Of a stretch of 64,000 nt of DNA, positions 1 to 8,446 are shown in pieces. Both the position numbers and the translations under genes were made by a program. Each line of letters begins with the position of its first letter. The first letter of the stretch is position 1. This stretch comes from Lewinella sp041392765 (lineage in GTDB: Bacteria > Bacteroidota > Bacteroidia > Chitinophagales > Saprospiraceae): positions 26,783-90,782 of the forward strand of contig JAWKLL010000021.1 in the NCBI GenBank assembly GCA_041392765.1, given 5' to 3'. The notes under the pieces were generated by a model, which worked only from the letters and a program-made list of their open reading frames with translations, made no database searches and had not been told where the DNA came from.

Positions 1-642
1 TTCGTCCATAGCCACCTCGTGCGAAGACGTTACCCTTTTACCATTCTTCACGACTACATCGGGCACTGTAACAGGCACAATTTCATCGGTAAAGTAGCCT
101 GCATCGATAGCAGCAGCAGCTTTTTTATGAGATTGGTAGGCAAACTCGTCAGCGGCTTCGCGGGAAATATTGTACTTTCGGGCAACAGCCTCGGCGGTAA
201 GCCCCATGCTGACTAAATAATCGGGTGTATCGGCGGCTACTTGGTAACTGGGGGCCAGCTTATAGCCTGTCATGGGAATGCTGCTCATGCTTTCGGCACC
301 ACCCGCTAAGAAAATATGCCCCATGCCAGCGCGAATCTTGGCTGTAGCAATGGCGATAGCCTCCAAGCCGGAAGCACAGTAACGATTGACGGTAACCCCT
401 GGTACTTCCTTGCCCAAAGCACGCATAGAAATTTGGCGGCCGATCTGCAAACCTTGCTCACCTTCGGGGTTGGCGCAGCCTACAATAACGTCATCCACTA
501 AGGTAGGGTCTAGCTCGGGCGTATCTGCCAGTAGTTTTTTGATGACCTCGACTGCCAAATCGTCGGAGCGGTAGGCCGCAAAACCACCTTTGCCAGCCTT
601 GCCCACTGCCGAGCGGTATCCCTTTACAATATATGCATCCAT
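1..642 (-). CDS. Acetyl-CoA acyltransferase (thiolase), N-terminal part, cut by window edge
   Basis: This frame runs off the left edge and has 214 readable codons. It begins MDAYIVKGYRSAVGKAGKG and carries the thiolase N-terminal fold with the nucleophile motif NRYCASGLEAI near residue 85 and the loop GGAESMSSIPM near residue 115. Thiolases cleave 3-ketoacyl-CoA in the last step of beta-oxidation. The next gene on the same strand, 60 bases upstream, is the fused dehydrogenase/hydratase, so the two look like a fadBA-type operon. The start is the ATG whose complement ends at 642. The catalytic His and second Cys lie outside the window. The frame is intact here. Confidence 0.88.
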   Translation of the reverse strand, partial: MDAYIVKGYRSAVGKAGKGGFAAYRSDDLAVEVIKKLLADTPELDPTLVDDVIVGCANPEGEQGLQIGRQISMRALGKEVPGVTVNRYCASGLEAIAIATAKIRAGMGHIFLAGGAESMSSIPMTGYKLAPSYQVAADTPDYLVSMGLTAEAVARKYNISREAADEFAYQSHKKAAAAIDAGYFTDEIVPVTVPDVVVKNGKRVTSSHEVAMDE

Positions 643-702
643 CTGAATGTATTTTTTTGGCCTTTCGGGTAAGCAACCCAGAAAGGGGAATTTTTGAAAG
701 AA

Positions 703-1572
703 TTAGTTTCTCAACGGCTTATTGGTTTGCAACATGTGCTGGATGCGTTCCAGCGTTTTCTGCTCTCCGCAAAGGCTGAGAAAAGCTTCGCGCTCGATGT
801 CCAATAAGTATTGTTCAGATACCTGCTGCGTACCCGTGAGGTCTCCACCGCAAAGCACCCAAGCTACTTTTTTGGCAATCTTAATATCGTGCTCAGATGC
901 ATAGCGACCTAATTTTAGCTCATTGGCAGCCGCATACAAGGCCGCCAAGCCGCCCCGACCCAACACGGTTATATCTTCGCGCTGTATGGGTTGGGTGTAG
1001 TTGCGTGCCAAATCGAGTACTTTGTGCTTGGCCAAGGCGATATTTCTATCCTTGTTCAAAACGACTTCGTCGCGATGCTTTTGGGCGTACCCGAAATGAA
1101 ATGCTTCGTTGGCCGAGGTTGCCACAGAAGCCATAGCAATGGTCTTGAACTTTTCGATGAGCGTAGGAATTTGTACATCACCGGGGAAGAACGAATCGCT
1201 GGCGCGCAAAGCGAACTCTTTGGTGCCGCCGCCGCCTGGTATAAGTCCTACACCTACTTCAACAAGGCCGATATAAGACTCTGCCGCTATGACAGCACCA
1301 TCGCAGTGCATGAGGGTTTCACAACCTCCTCCAAAAACGTAGCCTTGTGTAGCCGCCACCACGGGAATAGCACTGTAACGGCATCGCATGGTGGTTTGCT
1401 GGAAGAGATTGACCGCCATATTCAACTGGTCGAACTCTTGCTGATAGGCCAACATAGCAATCATCATGAGGTTGGCCCCCACGGAGAAATTGGTAGCATT
1501 GTTGCCAATGACCAAGCCTTTCCAATCGCCATCTTCGGCTATCTGAATGGCTTCATTGATACCGCGCAGCAC
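703..1572 (-). CDS. Enoyl-CoA hydratase (crotonase) half of a fused beta-oxidation enzyme
   Basis: This is the C-terminal part of the gene whose N-terminal half is 1889-3091. It has the crotonase oxyanion-hole segment GYVFGGGCETLMHCDGA and the glycine-rich GLIPGGGGTKEF. The same frame continues upstream to an in-frame TAG at 1711-1713, past residues that still fit the family (TESFILLDS). The listed start (a GTG) is therefore only the first possible start after the stop, not the true N-terminus. The fused protein would hydrate enoyl-CoA and oxidise 3-hydroxyacyl-CoA. A frameshift near 1893 and the TAG separate the halves. Most likely this is one gene read with errors; true decay cannot be excluded. 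Confidence 0.8.
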   Translation of the reverse strand: MLRGINEAIQIAEDGDWKGLVIGNNATNFSVGANLMMIAMLAYQQEFDQLNMAVNLFQQTTMRCRYSAIPVVAATQGYVFGGGCETLMHCDGAVIAAESYIGLVEVGVGLIPGGGGTKEFALRASDSFFPGDVQIPTLIEKFKTIAMASVATSANEAFHFGYAQKHRDEVVLNKDRNIALAKHKVLDLARNYTQPIQREDITVLGRGGLAALYAAANELKLGRYASEHDIKIAKKVAWVLCGGDLTGTQQVSEQYLLDIEREAFLSLCGEQKTLERIQHMLQTNKPLRN

Positions 1573-1888
1573 TCCTTCGCCTATGGAATTGTGAGGGCTG
1601 GTAAACTCAAGGTTTAATACACCATCGCCGATGTCGTGTAGGGTGACTTCGCTGTTTTTATAAACAGGAGCTTTATCGCGGTAGCTATCTAATAGGATGA
1701 AGGACTCGGTCTAAGGCTTGACTTGGTAACTCTTAGAAGCAATATCGTAATACTTCAACTGGCCGCCTTCCCTTTTGTAGAAAGTAGTGTGACCTGCGGC
1801 TAGCATATCGTGCACCCATGGCGCAACGGACTGCCCTTCCGCCTCTGCCAATGCTACGCCACGTTCTAAGGTGACGGCATCCCAATAT

Positions 1889-3091
1889 TCAAAGTACTAT
1901 ATCCCAAGCGTATCCAGCTTTCATGGCATCATCGATGCTGTAAAGGTGGTCGGCTATTTCGGGTATTCGGTTGGATGCGTAGGCGAATAAGCCGCCCAAG
2001 CTACGCTTAATCAAGGTAGCACCGAGATCGTCGGCAGCGACGATGGCCGCGATGCGTTTATTCAGGTCTTCGATTTGTTTACCCAGCTTCAGGCAAGGAA
2101 TATCGAGTTTTTCAGCAGCTTGGTATTCCAGCGTTTCTAAATTGAGTTCTAAGATAGCAGTGCTGCCATCCGCTGCTTTGGTCTTTTTGTAAAAACCTTG
2201 GCCTCCTGTTTTATTGCCGAGGAAGCCGTTATCCACCAAAAACTTCAGGTAAGTGGGTATCTCGAAAGTGGCAGCCTGTTCGTCATGCGGACAGTTGTGC
2301 TTGATGCCATTGATGACATTGAGGCTGGTATCGTGACCCACCAAATCACCGAGGCGATAGACCCCTGTCTTGGGACGACCGATGAAAGGCCCTGTCAGTT
2401 TGTCCACCGTGCTAATAGGCAACCCTAAATCGGTGGTAAGTTGATACAATTTAGCCATTGCATAAACGCCTACCCTATTGCCGATGAAAGCGGGGGTGTC
2501 CTTGGCTAATACCGTTTGCTTACCCAAATATACGTCGCCATAGTGCATGAGGAAATCGACCACTTCTTGCTTGGTGCTATCGGTGGGTATCACTTCAAAC
2601 AGCCTAAGATAACGAGGTGGATTGAAGAAGTGGGTACCGCAAAAATGCGCCACAAAGTCCTCGCTTCTACCTTCCGTCATCTGGTGGATAGAGATACCAG
2701 AAGTGTTGGAAGTGACTAATGAACCGGGCTTTCTATATTGGTCAACTTTGGCAAACACCAGTTGCTTGATATCCAAACGCTCTACAACCACCTCTATGAC
2801 CCAATCACAATCGCTAATTTTTTGAAAATCATCATCAAAATTACCCGTAGTGATGCGAGAAGCAAAAGCTTTGTCGTAGAGAGCTGCCGGTTTGTTTTTT
2901 ACAGCATTAGCCAAGGCGGTATTCACGATGCGGTTGCGGGCAGCGGGGTTGTTCTTATCGGCTTCACTTAAATCGCGAGGGACGATATCCAGCAGTAAAA
3001 CCTGCAAGCCCACGTTGGCAAAATGGCAAGCAATGCCCGAACCCATTACGCCGGAGCCTAACACTGCCACTTTTCTAATTCTTCTGCTCAT
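1889..3091 (-). CDS. 3-hydroxyacyl-CoA dehydrogenase half of a fused beta-oxidation enzyme
   Basis: The 400-residue frame starts MSRRIRKVAVLGSGVMGSGI, an NAD-binding Rossmann motif (GxGxMGxGIA). It has the catalytic HFFNPPRYLRLFEV segment near residue 150 and a typical C-terminal 3HCDH domain (FIGRPKTGVYRLGDLVG). It oxidises 3-hydroxyacyl-CoA with NAD. The frame stops after WDIVL at 1889. Reading on in another frame gives FEYWDAVTLERGVALAEAEG, the expected linker, then an in-frame TAG at 1711-1713 and the hydratase half. The intended protein spans 703-3091, about 795 residues, the usual size of the Bacteroidota fused enzyme. The thiolase gene lies just downstream. Confidence 0.85.
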   Translation of the reverse strand: MSRRIRKVAVLGSGVMGSGIACHFANVGLQVLLLDIVPRDLSEADKNNPAARNRIVNTALANAVKNKPAALYDKAFASRITTGNFDDDFQKISDCDWVIEVVVERLDIKQLVFAKVDQYRKPGSLVTSNTSGISIHQMTEGRSEDFVAHFCGTHFFNPPRYLRLFEVIPTDSTKQEVVDFLMHYGDVYLGKQTVLAKDTPAFIGNRVGVYAMAKLYQLTTDLGLPISTVDKLTGPFIGRPKTGVYRLGDLVGHDTSLNVINGIKHNCPHDEQAATFEIPTYLKFLVDNGFLGNKTGGQGFYKKTKAADGSTAILELNLETLEYQAAEKLDIPCLKLGKQIEDLNKRIAAIVAADDLGATLIKRSLGGLFAYASNRIPEIADHLYSIDDAMKAGYAWDIVL

Positions 3092-3402
3092 GAAGGTTTG
3101 TTTTTTTTATTCCAATGCCCCTTATCTGATGAAGACGCACGGTTTGGTTCTAAAAGCGATGCAAGTTAGCGAATTTTCGCTAAAGTAACTAATTCAGTGT
3201 GATTTTGTTCGCTCCTGCTATTCATTTTCTTCATTGTGCAGGAATTAAACAAAGGATTAAAATCTGATAATCAATCCATTGTGAAAAAATTACAACACCC
3301 CCCTCCTGTAGTATGAAAAAAAAACACTACTCATTGAAAAGCCCTCCACATTGGTTGAACATGGAGGCTTTAGCTAAACGTAAGTCTCTACTAACAACAC
3401 CG
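3092..3402. other. Intergenic region between convergent-tail protease gene and beta-oxidation genes
   Basis: This gap lies between the end of the protease gene (3403) and the start of the dehydrogenase gene (3091), both on the minus strand. It should hold the promoter of the beta-oxidation genes and the terminator of the protease gene. The only structure I see is the hairpin listed separately at about 3340-3370. The rest is AT-rich with homopolymer runs and has no credible reading frame. Confidence 0.5.
3336..3370 (-). terminator. Probable intrinsic terminator after the T9SS protease gene
   Basis: On the minus strand AGCCTCCA pairs with TGGAGGGCT (one bulged G) around a short loop. TTTT follows at once, with a longer T run about 15 bases further on. 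It lies 33 bases past the stop of the protease gene. Confidence 0.5.
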
Positions 3403-4515
3403 CTATTGTGCAGCTTTAATAATTTTCAAAGCCGACTCACCTACTTGTAGCAGATACACACCCGCTGGCATAGCTGCCATATCCAATTCAAAACGGTTAG
3501 TGCCTTGCGCTAATATGTCCGTTTTCAGTAGTTGACCTTGCAAATTAAACAACTTCAGTGACTGTTGTGCTGTCAGGGGTGTTTCCCAGTGGAGGATCGC
3601 TTTTCATTGATAGGGTTGGGGAAAACGCTGAAATAGCCATCCGTCTGAACCTCCGTAGCATTGACTACGCAAGTAGGATCCTACAATCTCAAAGAGGGTG
3701 ACGGGGACAAAGCCACCCGTGCCATCTTGTACGATGAAAGCGAATTGGTCGGATGTTACGTTCTCATCTGTATGGGTATAAACTACATTGCCCGCGTCGA
3801 TGGAAGACTGGCGGAATACATCACCTACACCCAATGTATTGCCCAAGAAACTCAATGTGCCACCCTGTGGCAAACTGACCACCGTGTACTCCAAGTCGAA
3901 AGGAGACTGGGTTGCATCCGTGACTTGTAGCAATTGGTTATTCAATTGAGCGCTCTCGAGAGGGCGAACACATAATGGTTCATTGCGGCTTACCACTGGC
4001 ACCGTAGGTGAAGCAGCGGCACAAAACTCGATCGACCAGTCATCAACACGGCCAGGACTTCCGAAGCCGCTTTGCAGTACTCTCGTTTTCAGTTGCCAAA
4101 CACCCTGCGTACCTTGGTTTTCAAACGCAGCAAGCGGGTTGGCGGGCTGGTAAACAGTCTGCATGGTAGGTGGGCATTGAATAGTTTGTGGCGCATCATC
4201 ATCGAAACCAATATTTACCAAATCCGTGGTAAAGCAATTTCTATCGTACAGAATCACCTCCGTCCCTATTGGGCTGATAAGGGAAATCTGAAAGTTTTGG
4301 ATAGGTTGGTAGCGCACGTTTACATAAGGTATGTTAATATCACTAATCGTCCCCTGAAAGTCCACATTGATGCTAGAGGTAATAGTAGGCAGTGGTACTA
4401 CCTTATGGGATAGTAATGGGGGTATCGGTAGAAACAGAAAGATTCACACACCGAATTTTCAGTATGGAAAGTAAATGGAAGCGACCATCCGCCGGCTACC
4501 ACTCGTTGATGGGTC
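3403..4515 (-). pseudogene. C-terminal part of T9SS metalloprotease: Fn3-like linker, P domain, sorting domain (frameshifted)
   Basis: This continues the protease frame of 4516-7044 through at least three frame changes. Just past the apparent stop a second frame reads FFWRVRPINEW, an Fn3-like strand. Then come VNLSVSTDTPIT and an intact 253-codon stretch (3604-4365) that resembles a proprotein-convertase P domain (VWQLKTRVLQSGFGSPGRVDDWSIEFC). It ends with FSVFPNP and, after another break near 3604, NLQGQLLKTDILAQG and MPAGVYLLQVGESALKIIKAAQ-stop, a typical type A T9SS sorting domain. The product would be exported by T9SS and the tail removed at the surface. The pieces fit in order, so this looks like one gene with sequence errors. 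Confidence 0.75.
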
Positions 4516-7044
4516 TCACCCTCCAGAAGAAAGGGTATTAGCATCCAACAGCACGGTGGGTGTGTAACTGACTTCATCCAAATTAGAGACTTCGTCGATT
4601 AGGTTATTAAAGGCAGGGTCTGTTGCTAACTGAAAATCATAGCGCTGTGCATTAGGCAAGGCCGTGGAAAAATCTGCACTTAGTACAATGCCTGTGGTAC
4701 CCGCTTCGGGAGTCAATAAGGCAAAATTGCTGAAATTATTGTTGTACACCTCCACCTCAAACACTCGGTAAGTGGTGTCCATATCCGCCGTAATAGCCTG
4801 CACTTCTACTTCCAACAAGCCATCAAACATAGAACCCGAAAAATCCAAACTCAGGCTATTTACATCTCCTGTAGTAATGGACGGAGCGGCAAAATTGGCT
4901 TCCACGCCTTCTGGTAGTTCCGAAGTGATGGCAAAGTTAATCGTAGTGCTGTAGTCCAGCACAGCACCCGTTGGAAAATCAACGACTACTTGGTTATCCG
5001 GCACACAAATTTCCTGATAAACAGGGCCGTATTCCAAGATATAGCCGGGTTCTTGTGCAGGTTGGATGGCGAAATTCCGATTAGAAATATCGAAGAAGAT
5101 ATTGTCAGCGGCTTCTACGCGTATGCGTACTGTATTGCCCACTTCATCAGGAACAGTCACAAAAGCACTGCCATCGTTAGGCGTATTTTCTAAAAGGGTA
5201 ATGGGGTAAGTGAACCCTCCATCCGTAGAAAGTTTAATATTCACCCGCTGACAGTTCACTGGCGACAACTGTGTGTTGGCCACATCCCATGTTACCTCCG
5301 TATAGTCGCCAACATACCACACATCCGTGGCTGTGTTAGGGTGGGTTACCAAGAAAGGCCCTGCATCTTGCGTAGCAAAAAACTGTACTTCCCTCCAATC
5401 AACACCGCCACTGGTGGGGTGATTATCGCGAACGGTACAACGGAAAGTGAGTGTGCGGCTGTATGTGGGCAAAAGCTCATCCACCGCATTGGTGACGTTA
5501 TTGACAATCTTATTAATGGCAGGAAAAATCCGAGTAGGAGAAACTACGGGGTCGAAAGTACGGAAGATAGGAGAATTACCCACAGGTTGTCCTAAAAAGG
5601 GGCCGTAATCATTGTCATTGTATGGGTATCCCGAATTGGCATCACGCTGTTCCCAGCAGTAAGTCAGATCGTCATTTTCCATGTCCGTCGCGGAAGCTGA
5701 CAGCTCGAAAGGTGTCCGAACGGGGATGTAAAAGCCATTGGTATATTCATGGGACACCTCTGGTGCTGTATTCCCTTCATCGATATGCTGGGCGCACAAA
5801 TCACCATCATCCATACGGGTGTAATTAATCATCTGCTGGAGAGAAGTGCTGTTATAGTAGTCATCAGAATTGGTTTGGATATTGTAGCCAGAAGGGCAAA
5901 TACCAGCGTATCCCATGATAGTTGTGCCGCCGCCCGGTTCAACCGATGTAGCGGGTTCTACGTTTTGGCAACCACTCATGATGTGGGTAGCACTAAACTG
6001 GTGCCCCATTTCATGGCAAAGGATATTGATAACAAAAGGATCCCCCTGTGGAGACTGGCGAGTAGAAGTAGCGCGTCCTTTGGTCTGTGCCCTACAAACG
6101 CCCGCCAGAGATGCCACACCCTGCCCAACGCTGGGACCTGTACTGATAACATGGCCAATATCGTAGGCGGCATTCCCTACTTGCTGGTTCAGTACACCAG
6201 GGTTATCATTCAACATTTCATCTGTTTCATTGACATAAGGGTCGGTGTCTTTGTCTAAGAAAACCAGCAGATCATTATTAGCAATGAGTTCCAATTGAAC
6301 GGCAAATTCGCGACCAAAGACCTCATTTACCCGGTTGACGATGGTGACGATTGCAGACATAGCTGACTCGACAGTACCGCCATGAAAGTCAGAAAACTCT
6401 CCCGTACACGCCATAGCCAAGCGGTATTTGCGCTGTTGAATAGACACTCCCATCGTGGTTTTATCCTGCTGCTGTAAAACGCTGGCGGGCGTGTATATTT
6501 CATCCATATCCAGACCATTGTGTCCTGTTACACCACATTCGAATCCAGCCTGCAAGTCGGGACGTAGATTATCTTCTAAACGATAAGTGACGTAATAGCG
6601 CGTGTCGTTGAGGATGTAAGGATCAACGTAATAAGTGCCATCTGTTGTGCGCAATGTAGCATGAAATCCTTGATAAGTCCAACCAGCGCGCCCCCCTAAA
6701 ATTCGCTTGCCTTCCGGTAAAATAGTATAAGTTTGAATACCGGGGTATCGGGCAGCCAAATCTGGGTGCATTACGCCCACAGGGACGAGTGTAACACGAA
6801 TATCGTTGCCGTCAGGAAGCGGAATCTCAATCTGACGTTGTTGTTTATGTGTAGCTAATAATTCATCACGCAAAGCATCCGATTCAAGGGAAACGAGGCG
6901 ATAATCATAGGCATATTCGTGCAGAGTGGCCGTAGAAGACACCACGATGGACGTTTCCGCACGGGTGTGCCAAGAGGGAGTGGTTTGTTGTCCAAACAAA
7001 AAGTTAACTGCTAAAAACAGCAACAAGGGTAACAATCGTTTCAT
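4516..7044 (-). CDS. Secreted reprolysin-like zinc metalloprotease, N-terminal and catalytic part
   Basis: This 842-codon frame starts with a signal peptide (MKRLLPLLLFLAVNFLFGQ). A propeptide-like region follows, then a catalytic domain with the extended zinc motif HEMGHQFSATH near residue 345 and the Met-turn segment TTIMGYAGICPSG about 30 residues later. That combination marks a metzincin of the M12B-like group common in T9SS-bearing Bacteroidota. Beta-rich domains follow (VTWDVANTQLSPVNCQRVNIKLS), with Fn3-like repeats near the end. The frame ends in SSGG where homologous Fn3 text continues in another frame, so the C-terminus lies in 3403-4515. Its role is probably extracellular protein degradation; the substrate is unknown. 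Confidence 0.85.
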   Translation of the reverse strand: MKRLLPLLLFLAVNFLFGQQTTPSWHTRAETSIVVSSTATLHEYAYDYRLVSLESDALRDELLATHKQQRQIEIPLPDGNDIRVTLVPVGVMHPDLAARYPGIQTYTILPEGKRILGGRAGWTYQGFHATLRTTDGTYYVDPYILNDTRYYVTYRLEDNLRPDLQAGFECGVTGHNGLDMDEIYTPASVLQQQDKTTMGVSIQQRKYRLAMACTGEFSDFHGGTVESAMSAIVTIVNRVNEVFGREFAVQLELIANNDLLVFLDKDTDPYVNETDEMLNDNPGVLNQQVGNAAYDIGHVISTGPSVGQGVASLAGVCRAQTKGRATSTRQSPQGDPFVINILCHEMGHQFSATHIMSGCQNVEPATSVEPGGGTTIMGYAGICPSGYNIQTNSDDYYNSTSLQQMINYTRMDDGDLCAQHIDEGNTAPEVSHEYTNGFYIPVRTPFELSASATDMENDDLTYCWEQRDANSGYPYNDNDYGPFLGQPVGNSPIFRTFDPVVSPTRIFPAINKIVNNVTNAVDELLPTYSRTLTFRCTVRDNHPTSGGVDWREVQFFATQDAGPFLVTHPNTATDVWYVGDYTEVTWDVANTQLSPVNCQRVNIKLSTDGGFTYPITLLENTPNDGSAFVTVPDEVGNTVRIRVEAADNIFFDISNRNFAIQPAQEPGYILEYGPVYQEICVPDNQVVVDFPTGAVLDYSTTINFAITSELPEGVEANFAAPSITTGDVNSLSLDFSGSMFDGLLEVEVQAITADMDTTYRVFEVEVYNNNFSNFALLTPEAGTTGIVLSADFSTALPNAQRYDFQLATDPAFNNLIDEVSNLDEVSYTPTVLLDANTLSSGG

Positions 7045-7216
7045 GAAACAGTGTTTTCTATTAGTAGTAATTAGAGGTTATATAGGAGAATTTTGTACAG
7101 GGATTCAAATTCCCCGTACATAACCTCTATTGCAAATTGCCCTGAAAGGTAAGAACTTCCTTGCAGGTAGCAAATAAAAACCCCAGAATTGTAAGTTGAT
7201 TAGCCAATATCGTATC

Positions 7217-7588
7217 TTATCGCTTGATAAATCGAATAGACAAAGAATTCACACAATGCCGTGTATTTTTTGCCGTGAAGCGTTCGCCTTTAAACACATG
7301 GCCTAAATGTCCTCCACAATTTGCGCAGACGATTTCAGTACGTCGGCCATCTTTATCGGGTACTTGCTTTACCGTATCAGGCAGTGTATCATCAAAACTA
7401 GGCCATCCGCAACCGGAATTAAACTTAGCAGTCGCATCATATAAAGGTGCCTCGCAACGACGGCATACAAAGATACCATCGCCTTTGAAATCATTATACT
7501 CGCCAGTAAATGGCCGCTCTGTGCCTTTGTTTTCAATCACATAAGCTTCTTCGGGTGTCAATGGATTCCAATCGTTGGGAGATTTCAT
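7217..7588 (-). CDS. msrB: Peptide-methionine (R)-S-oxide reductase
   Basis: This 123-residue protein starts MKSPNDWNPLTPEEAYVI. An upstream ATG at 7621 would add 11 residues that do not fit the family. The two zinc CxxC pairs are visible as CRRC and CANC. The core motif is GCGWPSFDDTLP, and the catalytic cysteine is in TRHCVNSLSIRF near the C-terminus. MsrB reduces methionine-R-sulfoxide in proteins, using thioredoxin. There is no MsrA domain, so it is a stand-alone MsrB. The frame is intact and of normal length. Confidence 0.95.
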   Translation of the reverse strand: MKSPNDWNPLTPEEAYVIENKGTERPFTGEYNDFKGDGIFVCRRCEAPLYDATAKFNSGCGWPSFDDTLPDTVKQVPDKDGRRTEIVCANCGGHLGHVFKGERFTAKNTRHCVNSLSIRFIKR

Positions 7589-7657
7589 AGTTTGATTTTT
7601 TGGTAAAAACAGCTGAAGCAATCTTCAAGTTCAAACAATGGTTTAAGAGTTTGTTTC

Positions 7658-7798
7658 CTATATTCGTTCAAAATATCGCTTTCGCTCCCAATCAGTAACT
7701 ACTCTATCGAAAGATTGCTGTTCCATGGTAAAATGATGAATATAATGGTTCAAAACATCCTCTCCAAAGGCTCTTTTTGCGAAAGTACTGGGTGCCAT
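7658..7798 (-). pseudogene. C-terminal remnant of a glutamine-synthetase-family gene
   Basis: The last 46 codons read MAPSTFAKRAFGEDVLNHYI, then HHFTMEQQSFDRVVTDWERK and RYFERI-stop. That pattern (FGEDVxxHYxH, then AVTDWERxRYFERI) is the usual C-terminus of glutamine synthetase and gamma-glutamylpolyamine synthetase. The catalytic domain is missing: upstream on this strand the frame runs into the oppositely oriented sigma-factor gene. This is a family call from memory of the motif. It could be a small independent frame by chance, but the match to the family tail is long and ends exactly at a stop codon. Confidence 0.5.
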
Positions 7799-7858
7799 CA
7801 AACAAAAATAAATTATCTTGCCCTCGAAATTAGTATTTCCGGCAAGGAATTCAAACCG

Positions 7859-8446
7859 ATGTATGCTTCGTTTCCTACGCACCCATTCCAAAGATGTCTC
7901 CGATGCAGTCCTGCTGGAGCGGTTCTCCCAAAAGGGGAGGCGGATGCGTTGGCGCACCTTTTTGAACGGTATGTAGCGTTGGTTTATGGTATATGCTTAC
8001 ACTACCTGCCCACTGAAATGGATGCAGAAGATGCCGTTATGAACATTTACATAGAACTTCAGCAGAAGCTACCACAGCATGAGGTGCAAAACTTCAAGAG
8101 TTGGTTGCATACGTTTTCCCGTAACCATTGTTTGATGTTTCTCAGAAAGCACAACAAAACAAAAGTATCCGCTTTGGAAAGTGATTTTATGCAATCTGAA
8201 GTATTTGCGCATCTAGAAGAGGAAAGCGAGTTTTCAGAACGGGTATCGCATCTTGAAAAATGTTTAGCCACGCTACAAGCCATGCAACAAAAGTGCATAC
8301 GACTGTTCTACTTGGATGGGCAAAGCTATAAGGAGATAGCAGCGCGCGAACAAGAGGATATAGGTCGGGTGCGTTCGTGGATACAAAACGGCAGACGAAA
8401 CTTGAAAATTTGTATTGAACAGCAGCAAGAAAAAGAGTTTGAATAA
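7859..8446 (+). CDS. ECF-type RNA polymerase sigma factor
   Basis: The core reads GEADALAHLFERYVALVYGI (sigma region 2), then DAEDAVMNIYIELQQKL and FKSWLHTFSRNHCLMFLRKH. Region 4 is LEKCLATLQAMQQKCIRLFY followed by LDGQSYKEIAAREQEDIGRV. About 190 residues is normal for an ECF sigma. The first 25 residues of this frame look wrong; starting at ATG 7863 in another frame gives MLRFLRTHSKDVSDAVLLERFSQKG, which fits region 1.2/2.1 and joins GEADALAHLF if one G is restored in the run near 7930. The 3' end overlaps the next gene by 32 bases, so the partner is probably translationally coupled and acts as its anti-sigma factor. Confidence 0.85.
   Translation: MYASFPTHPFQRCLRCSPAGAVLPKGEADALAHLFERYVALVYGICLHYLPTEMDAEDAVMNIYIELQQKLPQHEVQNFKSWLHTFSRNHCLMFLRKHNKTKVSALESDFMQSEVFAHLEEESEFSERVSHLEKCLATLQAMQQKCIRLFYLDGQSYKEIAAREQEDIGRVRSWIQNGRRNLKICIEQQQEKEFE

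Noticed and set aside
991..1617. Plus-strand 208-codon frame opposite the enoyl-CoA hydratase
   Set aside because: The crotonase motifs are on the minus strand; this frame is their shadow.
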